From the NCBI RefSeq assembly GCF_041435015.1, contig NZ_CP107989.1:2852001-2916000 (forward strand): a stretch of 64,000 nucleotides of DNA, written 5' to 3'. Positions 26,052-37,640 of the stretch are shown here, one piece after another (the first letter of the stretch is position 1; every line of letters starts with the position of its first letter). The notes beneath the pieces are model-generated. The model saw only the letters and a program-made list of their open reading frames with translations. It made no database searches and was not told where the DNA came from. The stretch is from Streptomyces canus. Lineage in GTDB: Bacteria; Actinomycetota; Actinomycetes; Streptomycetales; Streptomycetaceae. Position numbers and translations under genes: made by a program.

Positions 26052-28693
26052 TGCCCGCCTACCGCGCCACCCAGGCCACCGTGCTCACCTTCGCTACCGG
26101 GGCCAGCTGGCCCGTCACCGGCTACCGCGCGACCTGCCCACCGGGGATGCTCAGCCTTCTGCAGGACGCCTGGGAGGCCCGCCCCGGCCGCCGAAAGCGC
26201 AACGGACCCGACAGCCTGCCCACCAGGTCGCTGAGGGACTTGATCACTCTCATCGACCCGGAGATCACCTCCGTGCAATGGAACCCGCGCCATCCGGCCT
26301 GGCTTCGCGCGCGGACCGAGATCGACCCGGATCTGCTGCTGATCGCGCTGTCGGCATGGGCCTCCGCTCATGTGGCGCCCCAGGTGCCGGACACCGACTG
26401 GTACGGCCGTCTCGAAGGCGCCGGCCAGTTCGAATGGATCCCCGAAGACCTCGACCTCGCCCAGCACGGCCTTCATCTCAACGGCACCGCCAACCCTCCC
26501 GCGCACGTCTTCGACCTCCTGCCCAGCCTCGTCGCCGAACATCTCACCACCACCGATCTTCAGCTCCGGGGCCACCGCCGTGACCTGCGGCTCGGCCCCA
26601 CCCAGGCCGACGGCCGCCGCGCCCTGCATCTCGGCCAGCCGGAGTTCCTCATCGATGACGACGGCGCGGCCGGAGCCAGCGTGGACGTCCTCACCCTCCA
26701 CCTGGAAACCGTGCCGGGGGTCCCTGAAGTCCACCTCCACCTCGACCTGGGCATGACCCGCTTCGCGATGAACGCGCTCGACTACATCCCCCGCCGCGGA
26801 AACGGCGACCCCACCGCCAGCGTCCTGCTCTCCGCCAAAGAGGGATTCATCCATCGCCGCGAACGTCCCATGCTCCTACAGAGCTCCGTCATCATCCGCC
26901 GACGCGGACAGGACAGCTCATGGACCTGGCAGCCGGGCGTCACCAGCATCCTCGCCCGCCTCACCCACCACGAGCCGCCCAGCCTCGACGAACTGCGCGC
27001 CGCCCCGGGCAACGCGGCGGCTCAGCCCTTCGCCGCGCACATCGTCCACAGCACCGGCATGACCTACCGCCATCCGGACCAGGACGGCGCCCCGCCGGCT
27101 CGTGCCACCCACGACCACCCCGTCGGCCACGGCTACCAGCCCCGCGACCATATGGAGGTCCTCACTCAGGTCGCCCGACAACTGGAGGACAAGGGGCTGG
27201 TCCCCCTAACGCCCAGCCCCAAGGCACGGACCCGGTCGAAGACACGCCTGCCGATGCATCTGCCCGACTCCCCCACGTACGAACTCGAAGTCTGGGCCTC
27301 CTCCGACCGCACCTGGCAAGGTCTACAGACAGCCGCCGCCAACAAACTCGGCCTGGCTCCCGCCACCTCAACAACGGCGTGCGCCAGCTTCACCGGACCG
27401 ATCAACCTCACCCTCCACCGCCATGACCCGCAAGACCTGACCGCCGGCCTGCCACGTTCCACCGAGTCGGACCCAGCAACCCGGCGGGCCGCCTACGAAG
27501 CCAGCGAGACCGAACGCACCACACAAATCACCCGGGCATTCCCCCGTCTTGCCCATCCCATCGCCTGCATCGTGGAGATGGAAGGTGCGGCCTACTTCTC
27601 CCGCACTCACCAACGCGACCCCAAAACCCTCTTCAAGAAGGTCCTCCCGAGCCTGCGCCGCAACGTCCAGGGCCTGCGCCCCATCCCGCCGGCCAACCCC
27701 AATCCCAGCAAAGCAGCCCTCGCCAAGCGTTTCCCCGGCACCGACTTCGCGACCTCCGACATCGAGCGCGCCGCTTCCGCCCTCAGGGACGCCCTCCGCC
27801 AGGCCGGTCACCTGCCCAAACTCCCCGCTCCACCCGGTGTCGAAGGCCCCTTCGAGCTGATCACCGTCTGGCTCGCCCCCGCCGGCGAGCGGATGCTCGT
27901 GCCCATGCTGATCCGTCAGCACACCCACGAGGAGTCCACGGCACAGCTCATGACGACGACGGGCAGCCCCACCGAGCGTCCCATGCCACTGACCGCCCTG
28001 CCGGAAGCCCTCGTGGCCGGCCGCGGACGCGTGCCCCGTACCGCTCGCGCGGCCCTCGCCGAATTCCTCACCAACGCTCTGTCGCTCGACTCCACCGCCG
28101 ACCGCCTGCTGCTCGTACGCCGCGCCCGGACGAGCGACAAGGACATCTGGCCCTGGCTACAGGACAGCCGCATCACCTTCGACCAGCTCGTGTTGCCGGG
28201 CATCGACATCACGGCCCCCAACGCGGACCCAGACCGCCGTAAGCCCGGCGACCAACCGGGCCTGCGCATCATCCGGCTACGCGAGCGCAGCGATCGCTCT
28301 GCAGTGCCCAGGGCTTTCGGTGTCACCCAGGAAATGGTCAGCGCCGGCGACGACACCGACGAACTGACCCCCGTCACCCGGCACGGACGATTCTCCGGCC
28401 TGGTCGAAGTCGGGGAACGCGCCTTCTGGGGCATCAACCCGCGCCCCGATCAGAACCAGACCCCTCTCACGCTCACCAAGTTCGACCCGGCCCAGACCGC
28501 TAACCGGACCTGGACCTGCTCCAACCCCACCTCCCTGGAGATCGTGCCCGCCTTCCTCCAGGACGGCGACAACCCGGCCGACTGGGCCATGTACGTCCAC
28601 GCCCAACGACGCTTCCACGCCCACACCAACATCGCCACCACCTGGCCCGCCATCGTCCACCTCGCCGAACTGATGGAGGAATACATCGTCTGA
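26051..28693 (+). CDS. pPIWI_RE protein (prokaryotic PIWI of the RE family)
   Basis: Third gene of the island, 880 aa. The N-terminus (YRATQATVLTFATGASWPV) and a long alpha/beta middle precede a C-terminal RNase H-fold PIWI domain (about residues 490-880). Visible conserved pieces are HPIACIVEMEGAAYFSRTHQ, ERAFWGINPRPDQNQTP, EIVPAFLQDGDNPADWAMYV and the ending TWPAIVHLAELMEEYIV. The family is named for conserved Arg and Glu residues replacing the usual slicer set; it is predicted to bind nucleic-acid guides or R-loops. The start shares a base with the helicase stop (TGATG). A hairpin follows at 28737. Confidence 0.88.
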   Translation: MPAYRATQATVLTFATGASWPVTGYRATCPPGMLSLLQDAWEARPGRRKRNGPDSLPTRSLRDLITLIDPEITSVQWNPRHPAWLRARTEIDPDLLLIALSAWASAHVAPQVPDTDWYGRLEGAGQFEWIPEDLDLAQHGLHLNGTANPPAHVFDLLPSLVAEHLTTTDLQLRGHRRDLRLGPTQADGRRALHLGQPEFLIDDDGAAGASVDVLTLHLETVPGVPEVHLHLDLGMTRFAMNALDYIPRRGNGDPTASVLLSAKEGFIHRRERPMLLQSSVIIRRRGQDSSWTWQPGVTSILARLTHHEPPSLDELRAAPGNAAAQPFAAHIVHSTGMTYRHPDQDGAPPARATHDHPVGHGYQPRDHMEVLTQVARQLEDKGLVPLTPSPKARTRSKTRLPMHLPDSPTYELEVWASSDRTWQGLQTAAANKLGLAPATSTTACASFTGPINLTLHRHDPQDLTAGLPRSTESDPATRRAAYEASETERTTQITRAFPRLAHPIACIVEMEGAAYFSRTHQRDPKTLFKKVLPSLRRNVQGLRPIPPANPNPSKAALAKRFPGTDFATSDIERAASALRDALRQAGHLPKLPAPPGVEGPFELITVWLAPAGERMLVPMLIRQHTHEESTAQLMTTTGSPTERPMPLTALPEALVAGRGRVPRTARAALAEFLTNALSLDSTADRLLLVRRARTSDKDIWPWLQDSRITFDQLVLPGIDITAPNADPDRRKPGDQPGLRIIRLRERSDRSAVPRAFGVTQEMVSAGDDTDELTPVTRHGRFSGLVEVGERAFWGINPRPDQNQTPLTLTKFDPAQTANRTWTCSNPTSLEIVPAFLQDGDNPADWAMYVHAQRRFHAHTNIATTWPAIVHLAELMEEYIV

Positions 28694-28736
28694 TCGGCCA
28701 GCCCGTGCCACTGCTGACTGGTCAGGTCACACGCGC

Positions 28737-28766
28737 TAGCCGGATGGGTCGGAGGCCATCCGGCTA
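28737..28766 (+). terminator. Terminator after the pPIWI_RE operon
   Basis: A perfect 11-bp stem (TAGCCGGATGG with CCATCCGGCTA) around an eight-base loop lies 43 bases beyond the PIWI stop; flanking CGCG on both sides can extend it past one bulge. From here to 29057 no gene is seen. The only other notable item is CACTCGAGTG at 28891, which is too compact to be a CIRCE heat-shock operator. Confidence 0.7.
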
Positions 28767-28994
28767 CGCGTCACCGCACCCAGGTAGGTTCCGCCACGCG
28801 CCGTCTCGCCCTGGCGAACGGCTTCACTGCGGTGGCGGGGATCGAGCAGCACCCATTGCCCGGTCAAGCCTTGCGGGCTTCTCACAGCGTCACTCGAGTG
28901 GCAGAGCAGCCTCATTAGTGATCGAATTATGACGATCTGGGTATTATCGATGCTTTGGTGGCCATCTGTGCCACTGGTTCATCACCTGGGCTAG

Positions 28995-32287
<3,293 letters not shown>

Positions 32288-32288
<1 letters not shown>

Positions 32289-32533
32289 TGCCCCACTACT
32301 TGCTCTACTACGCGGGTGACGAGGACGCGCCACCGAGCGACCTGGCTCGAATTAAGAGTTCGCCGGCCGTCTCAGTGGTCACCTCAAGAAGAGACATGCT
32401 GATCGTCGACGCCGCCCAGGATGTGCTCGAACAACTGATCGCCACACTCGAAGGGTGGGAGTACACCACCGGCAGCAGGGTGGGGCTACCGGCCGAGGAC
32501 GGCCGATCGCGAGCAACGACGAGGCGTTGCTAG
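32288..32533 (+). CDS. Small subtilase partner, propeptide/I9-inhibitor-like (81 aa)
   Basis: The ATG overlaps the protease stop (TGATG). The 81-aa product reads MPHYLLYYAGDEDAPPSDLA, then a beta strand (AVSVVTSRRDMLIVDA), a helix (AQDVLEQLIATLEGW) and a strand (EYTTGSRVGLP). This beta-alpha-beta pattern and size resemble a subtilisin propeptide (inhibitor I9 fold), which normally is part of the protease chain and folds and inhibits it. Here it would act in trans. The fold is inferred from pattern only. The gap 32534-32778 holds nothing recognisable. Confidence 0.6.
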
Positions 32534-32778
32534 AGCCCCCCAGTTAGGGCTTGCTGTGCTCGGCTGGGCTTAGTTGCAGGAGTGTAGGACAGCAGGTTGA
32601 AGTCAGTTCAGTCAGACGAGGTAGCCGATCTGCTGGCTGCCGAGTTTCCCGCGTCGCATTGGCCTACGAACGTGGGCGTCTGCGACGTCGCGGCCGACTC
32701 CTGACTGTCGTGACGCCTTGCAAGCCGCGCGATCCTTGGACGCCCGCGAACTCCTCCATGGTGCAGTGCTGGCCGCTT

Positions 32779-33549
32779 TCACACCAGCTCAAATGGAGTT
32801 TCGGTTAGTTCGAGTGCTTCGGAAATCGCACCTGGTGAAGCATCCGTGGGGAGAGCACTCGCAGTCTTTACGATGTCTCTTCGGAAGAATCGATCTTTCA
32901 CGCGATAGGCGTTATAGAAGGCTGGAATATTCTTAGCGCCGATGATTTGATCTAGTGCGCCGCTCTGGTGTGTAAGGTGGGCACCTGCCGCTACATCTGC
33001 CACCGAGAAATTCCCTTGCCCGAGTGACGTGTCAACACTAAGAAGCAACTTCGCCCCGCTTTGACGGGAGAGAGTGGCGGTGTAGGCAGCTGCGGTGCCA
33101 ACCTGATAGACGAAACAGTATCTTTTTTCCCATGCCCCAGCCTTGTATCGCTTGAGCATTTCTGCAAGCAATGCGGCTGGATCGCCCATGGTGGTGATTG
33201 CGACATCCTTGGCCGAAAGCATGAAGGCGGATTCAGTAGAAAATGATAGCTCGATCGCACCGTTCGCACCGACGATACTGCCAAAGGTTTCCGAAGTTTC
33301 TCCGGATGCGTAGATCCTGTGGCTGAAACCGTCCTCTGAACTTGCATTGAAGCTGATGAGACCTTCGCTGGGGAGAGGGCTTCCTGCGCTCTTCCCGAGC
33401 AGCGTCTCCACGGTTCCCACATAGCGGAAAGCGTGATCCTCGAGGAAGCCAACAGAGCCGATGGAGAGTGCTTGTCCGAGCGGGAGGACTGGTCGCATTT
33501 TAGGCGTTCCGTCCATGCATGCGTCAACGAGCTCATTGATGTCAACCAC
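32779..33549 (-). CDS. Uncharacterised protein (256 aa), AT-richer gene
   Basis: A GTG at 33549 with AGGAG five bases upstream starts VDINELVDACMDGTPKMRPV. The open frame continues to 33879, but that part lacks protein character. The protein has many beta-strand-like stretches (SFSTESAFMLSAKDVAITTM, CFVYQVGTAAAYTATLSRQS, AKLLLSVDTSLGQGNFSVAD) and the residues KRYCFVYQ. No family recognised. Lower GC than its surroundings suggests recent transfer. It is convergent with the protease pair. Confidence 0.6.
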   Translation of the reverse strand: MVDINELVDACMDGTPKMRPVLPLGQALSIGSVGFLEDHAFRYVGTVETLLGKSAGSPLPSEGLISFNASSEDGFSHRIYASGETSETFGSIVGANGAIELSFSTESAFMLSAKDVAITTMGDPAALLAEMLKRYKAGAWEKRYCFVYQVGTAAAYTATLSRQSGAKLLLSVDTSLGQGNFSVADVAAGAHLTHQSGALDQIIGAKNIPAFYNAYRVKDRFFRRDIVKTASALPTDASPGAISEALELTETPFELV

Positions 33550-33957
33550 CCGGACTCCTAACACGTTGTGGGAAATCTGCACGCTACACGGTGACTTATG
33601 CGACAAAAAGCCGCCATGCGGGTGACAGACAATGTCGGTAAGCTGACCCTCTCCGCGACGAGGTCCGAAATGCTGCAGGGGGTCAGGCGAAAATTCCACA
33701 TACCATCGGATCGAAATTTTCGAGCACCAGCGAGCTGGCTTCTCAGGCGACCACCGAACGGAAAATGAATCCTCACAAACCCTCTGACAGCCTGCGGGCT
33801 GCCCCAGGCGGGTTCTGCGGGGGCGAGGATTCTTCAGACGAAGGGCCCGATCTCCGTCGGCAAGGCCGCGGATGCGCACGCGCCAGAGGGCTCCACCGTC
33901 AAGGATGAAAAGAGAAGGCGCACTATGAGCACATCTGACGTCAGCGCGATCCGAAGG

Positions 33958-34089
33958 TCAGCGGTGCGCTGGTGGCTTGACTGGTGCAGAGAAGTAGCCT
34001 CCGCCCTCGCGGTAGCGCAGCAGGAGGACCCGCTGGGCATCGTCAAGGGCGATGACACGTGCGGCTTCCCGCAGGGGTGAGGTGGTCAT
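33958..34089 (-). pseudogene. NUDIX hydrolase 5' fragment
   Basis: On the minus strand from the ATG at 34089, MTTSPLREAARVIALDDAQR and VLLLRYREGGGYFSAP match the beginning of Streptomyces NUDIX hydrolases, just before the point where the glycine-rich NUDIX box should start. After 43 codons the frame ends in TGA and no box is present. It is a truncated relic. A 51-codon plus-strand frame at 33925 overlaps it and is judged spurious. Confidence 0.6.
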
Positions 34090-34298
34090 GCCGCACATTG
34101 TGGTGGTTCAGGCCCGCTCGACGAGGCGGCTCCGACCCAAACGGTGTCCTGTTTCTTATGCCTGAGGGTGATGAGTGCGTGGGCTGGGGAGTCAGACCGG
34201 CCGCACGGCGGACGTCAACGGCCGGCGCCGCCGCACAGACCGAGGCGGCTGCCCATCTCGGGATTCGGCTCCCCTTCGTGCTTGCTACGGTCCCGCAT

Positions 34299-34654
34299 AT
34301 GACGCTGTCTGTGCCTCGTGCTGTTGATCTACGCGGGGAACCCCTTGAGGGGGTGCTGGACCGTGTGGAGCGGTCGCTGCAGGTACGTCTCGACCGGGAG
34401 ACAGTGGTGGGCAAGCGCCGGACTGTCGGGACACGGACCAACCGCAATACATGGGTGCGCATCGAGCGGCGAGGGTTCGACCGGATCGGCGCCCAGGGGT
34501 GGAACGGCCCCGAATCCGCTGCTGTCCTGAGGGAGTCGTCATGCCGCAGTGGTACACGGGGCTCGCTTGGCGCGAGCCGGGTGAGCCAGTGATACGGCGG
34601 GCGGATGAGATGGAATTGGTCAACGCCGCATCCTCAGGAAGCGCCGTCCCATAG
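34299..34654 (+). pseudogene. Frameshifted phosphotransferase-like fragment
   Basis: From the ATG at 34299 the frame reads MTLSVPRAVDLRGEPLEGVL and TWVRIERRGFDRIGAQGWNG, the typical start of a Streptomyces aminoglycoside-phosphotransferase-like protein. Near 34530 the similarity moves to another frame (VVMPQWYTGLAWREPGEPV, ADEMELV), showing a frameshift. The rest of the gene is lost where a HAD fragment begins on the other strand. Family assignment is from memory of such sequences and is tentative. Confidence 0.5.
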
Positions 34655-34836
34655 CGGTCCACCATGGCCTCGGTGACAGCGGGTTTGGGTGTGTAGCCGC
34701 TCGCGTCGAGGGTCATCAGCCAGTCGATGTCGGTTTCAGGCAGTGCATGCTCCGCCAGGAGAGCGGTCGCCGCGGCCCGGAAGGCGGCGTCGCGGTCCAC
34801 TAATGTGTTGTCGAGATCCAGCATCAGCAGCCGCAT
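34600..34836 (-). pseudogene. HAD-superfamily hydrolase 5' fragment
   Basis: From the ATG at 34836 the frame reads MRLLMLDLDNTLVDRDAAFR, a HAD motif I (DLDNT), followed by cap-domain-like sequence (DIDWLMTLDASGYTPKPAV). Similarity stops near 34600, where it abuts the phosphotransferase relic. Motifs II-IV are missing. Non-functional fragment. Confidence 0.65.
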
Positions 34837-35451
34837 GACCGGCAGTAGACCACGAGCCATAGCCTCCGGGCAGGTGGGTTTCCCTGCCGCGAACCGCGTG
34901 AACTCAAGTTGAACCAACGTAGGTGGTCGCGCCCGGACTGGCCTTCGCACCGGACCGATGTCAGTGCGAGAGCCGGGCATCCACGAGTAGGCGCACGATG
35001 AGCACTCCGTCCCGGAGTCACTCGACGAATTCGGCCGGGGCCTGCCTCCGGGCGCTTGGCCCTGCCAGGGCACATCGGCTGGGGCCCGCACGACGAGTAC
35101 GACCTAGCCGACGCACCGTCGACTGACCCGCATCGGTCGGCGCGGTCGGTGACGCCTTCGGCCCCCTCCGTCTCCCGATAGCTCAGGGCGGATGCGGGCA
35201 TCGCAGACCGCCCGGCACCCGAAACACCGCTGACGATTACGGCGAGCTGATGACGGCTCGGGCAGGTGAACGCAGCCTGCTACGAAGCGGGGCAACATAG
35301 CGCGGGATCGCCGGGTTGGCCAACCCGGCGATCCCGCGCATCATTGATGGTCCACCGCCATTACCTGCCCGTACGTCGGAAGGCACGACCACCACAACGT
35401 CCAAAGCAGCCCAGCCCCCATACGCCCTCACGTCACAAGCACACCGGACGG
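34837..35451. other. Gene-poor stretch with a long hairpin
   Basis: No convincing gene on either strand. Short open frames here have no ribosome-binding sites and no protein-like composition. The only structured element is the palindrome at 35300-35339. The stretch separates the relic cluster from the DUF5655 nuclease gene. Confidence 0.5.
35300..35339. terminator. Perfect 20-bp-arm palindrome, probable terminator
   Basis: A gap-free inverted repeat centred between 35319 and 35320 (arm GCGCGGGATCGCCGGGTTGG), 113 bases past the stop of the minus-strand DUF5655 gene. A hairpin this strong and loopless on paper would form a small terminal loop and act as a terminator. A cruciform or protein-binding role cannot be excluded. 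Confidence 0.55.
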
Positions 35452-36342
35452 TTACGCCGCCGCGTAGCTGGCGCGGAAGAGGTCCACGGCCCGCTCCATG
35501 TCCCGCTCGGAGCGCAACTGCACCTCCAGGTCGCCCGTGCCGTGGTGGCCCAGCCCCGTCACATCCCGAGTGAAGCCAGGCATGAGGTCGACCTCCTTCG
35601 GGTCGGCCTTGAGATAGACGAGGAGCTTGGTCTTCTGCGGCGGGCAAACGCAGGCGAAGTTCCGCAGGCGCTGATACGCCCGGTACTGCTTGCGCTGCAC
35701 CCGGCTGACGCCGTCCCCGAGGCCGAGCAGCACTTCATCAACCGCCTCCGCCAACTCCGCCAGCGCACCGCCCTGCTCTCGGGCGGGCGGCAGCCCGGCC
35801 GCGCTCCGGCGAACCCGCCGCGCGGCCGGCGTCCGCCCTGTGACGGAAGCCACGGTCTCAAGTCCAATCAGGTCCTTGCCGAAGAACCGGTAGCGGACCA
35901 GGTCGATGCTGCGCCTGTGCTCGCGTACGGCGTGCGCGTCGTAGCGGGTGAAGTCGCCGGCGACACAGATCAGCCGGGGTGCGCTCCACAGCACCTGGGA
36001 CGCGGCCGATACCCCGAGCCGGTCGCGGACCAGGTTCCGGAAGGCGTCCTTGTGCGCCATCAGCCACGCCATGTAATACAGGCCCTGATTGATCACGCCG
36101 GCCGCGGTGCCGCGCTTGAACTCCACGACCACCGGCGCCCCGTTCTCGTCGAGCCCCAGCGAATCGATCCGGCCGCCGTCAGCACAGTCGATGACGTACT
36201 CGCTCGCCAGGAACCGCACCCCTAGCATCGTCTCCATGTGTGCCTCGACGAGGCCCTGCACATCCGCCTCGACCTCGGCAAGACGCGGCGCGACCTCCGT
36301 CACGTCGCCATTCGTCGTGTGGAACAGCTTCAGGCCCGACAC
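35452..36342 (-). CDS. DUF5655 protein with PD-(D/E)XK nuclease-like domain (296 aa)
   Basis: The N-terminal half has the RecB/NucS-like nuclease pattern: GGRIDSLGLDENGAPVVVEF followed by KRG (D at about 62, ExK at about 75-77), then GVINQGLYYMAWLMAHKDAF. The C-terminal part (LRNFACVCPPQKTKLLVYLK to ALVEL-type DVTGLGHHGTGDLEVQL) is a DUF5655 domain. Such proteins are predicted DNA nucleases of unknown substrate. The ATG at 36342 starts MSGLKLFHTTNGDVTEVAPR. Stand-alone, with a hairpin downstream. Confidence 0.78.
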   Translation of the reverse strand: MSGLKLFHTTNGDVTEVAPRLAEVEADVQGLVEAHMETMLGVRFLASEYVIDCADGGRIDSLGLDENGAPVVVEFKRGTAAGVINQGLYYMAWLMAHKDAFRNLVRDRLGVSAASQVLWSAPRLICVAGDFTRYDAHAVREHRRSIDLVRYRFFGKDLIGLETVASVTGRTPAARRVRRSAAGLPPAREQGGALAELAEAVDEVLLGLGDGVSRVQRKQYRAYQRLRNFACVCPPQKTKLLVYLKADPKEVDLMPGFTRDVTGLGHHGTGDLEVQLRSERDMERAVDLFRASYAAA

Positions 36343-36714
36343 CTTCCCCTCCTCGGCTCAGAGATCGAGAACGCAGGAGAGGGGTAGATCTATTTCCGCG
36401 CGTGCGCACCGAACAGGTGAGGAGATGTGAGACGGTGACCACCTGGCACAGTCGGGAACCCCTGCATCCCATCCGTCCCAGAGGTGCCCTCGTCCCACAT
36501 ACGTCCCACAAAACCCCTGACGGCGTGTCAGTGAGGAAGAAAGTGGGGAGGTCAAAGCACCTGCCGACGAGATGCGCCAGGCGCCTTCTAAACGCCTGTT
36601 CTGAGTTCTTGCGCCCGTAGCCCCGACTTCGACACCGCCCACATCGCCAGGTCCGGCACGCAGGACAAGGTCGCCCCAGCTAAGGGAAGGATCGCCGAAG
36701 CCCTACCCCACCAA
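36343..36714. other. Non-coding gap with a short GTGGGACG repeat
   Basis: No gene seen. On the minus strand GTGGGACG occurs twice with two bases between (about 36495-36512) in a stretch of GGGAC-like repeats. This could be a protein-binding or recombination site, but no tRNA or integrase is nearby to support an attachment site. Promoter of the DUF5655 gene must lie at the left end. Confidence 0.4.
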
Positions 36715-36850
36715 GGGGCTCACCGTCCTCAACGCCCCCCATTTCACGGCCGTGACCGAACGCGCCAACGCCCGCGTCATCACCTACGGCTTGGACGCAC
36801 CGTAGGCATCCGTGCCACCGAGATCGCCCTCAAGGGCCAGGGCTGGCCCT
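36715..36850 (+). pseudogene. Mur ligase-like relic
   Basis: Two short frames joined by a shift resemble a MurF/MurC segment: GLTVLNAPHFTAVTERANAR with VITYGL in one frame, then GIRATEIALKGQGWPSY in the next. In Mur ligases this position reads VLNADDP...ARVVTYG. No start, ATP-binding motif or other part of the gene is present. A decayed fragment only. Confidence 0.45.
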
Positions 36851-36851
36851 C

Positions 36852-37640
36852 CTACGCGGGCGTCTCGCCCGGGGAAGCGGTCTCTTCCTGATCGCCGTCA
36901 TCTGGTGAGGTGGCGGCCTTTACAACTGCCCCCAGGAGGTCGGTGATGGTGTTCCGATATGCCTCCGCAAGTTCGGCAAGCATTTCGATAACAGCGGCCG
37001 TGCCGGGTTCGTCGACATCGACATCGGCGTCCGCGGAGGTCTCCACCTCGTCTCTCCGCTGGAGGGCTGCTGCTCTTCTTGGCGAGTGGGCCGCATACCG
37101 CAAGACAGCCGACTCCTGCTCGGTGAGATCGTGGCCGAATCTGTTCAGCCACTCTGCCTCCTCTTCCGGGCCTTCGGCGGTCGCCAGGTCGACCAGGATG
37201 GCCAAGACGTTGTGGTGAATCTCGTGCAGCCGCGCCGGCACGGTAGGCCGCGACCAACTGTCGTTTCCCGGTTCAGGTAGCGCGTCGAGGGTCGCAGCCA
37301 GCTTGGCCGCGTATGGGGGCGGCCATCCGGAGGGCCACGAGGACCGGGCCTGCCAGAGTCGCAGGATCGCGTCCCGTGCCTCAGCAGCGCGGGCTGCGGC
37401 GTCCGGCGCGTTCCGCTCACGCGCCTGATCGGCTTCCGTCACGAGGCGAGCTGTGTGGTGTGCGAGCCACCGGACCAGAGTGTTGTTGGTGTGCTCGTCG
37501 CCGAACTCGGCCAGGATGCGTTCGCCCAGCTCAGCGACGGAGTCCACTGGCGGTGAGGTCTCCGGCGGCGTCGAGGAGATAGATGCGGCTGACGGGGATC
37601 CGGTACCCGTCTCGTCGTTGTCCAGTTCGGCGCCGTGCAA
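36852..37640 (-). CDS. Hypothetical protein overlapping the STAND NTPase gene (262 aa)
   Basis: The start is TTG at 37640, with GGAGG six bases upstream, which makes it convincing. Its first 110 bases overlap the 3' end of the giant gene in another frame, so expression is probably coupled. The protein is acidic and helical: a Ser/Pro/Glu-rich start, VAELGERILAEFGDEHTNNT, LVRWLAHHTARLVTEADQAR, a middle with LHEIHHNVLAILVDLATAEG, and an end rich in Asp/Glu. No domain recognised. Inferred partner or regulator of the NTPase. Confidence 0.7.
   Translation of the reverse strand: MHGAELDNDETGTGSPSAASISSTPPETSPPVDSVAELGERILAEFGDEHTNNTLVRWLAHHTARLVTEADQARERNAPDAAARAAEARDAILRLWQARSSWPSGWPPPYAAKLAATLDALPEPGNDSWSRPTVPARLHEIHHNVLAILVDLATAEGPEEEAEWLNRFGHDLTEQESAVLRYAAHSPRRAAALQRRDEVETSADADVDVDEPGTAAVIEMLAELAEAYRNTITDLLGAVVKAATSPDDGDQEETASPGETPA

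Noticed and set aside
28891..28900. CACTCGAGTG upstream of the groEL copy as a CIRCE operator
   Set aside because: CIRCE needs TTAGCACTC and GAGTGCTAA arms separated by nine bases; here the half-sites abut and the outer bases do not match.
33550..33879. Longer N-terminus for the 256-aa gene
   Set aside because: The upstream part of the frame lacks coding character, while GTG at 33549 has a good AGGAG site.
36490..36512. GTGGGACG repeats as an attachment site
   Set aside because: Only two short copies, no tRNA 3' end, no integrase and no matching sequence recognised elsewhere in the window.
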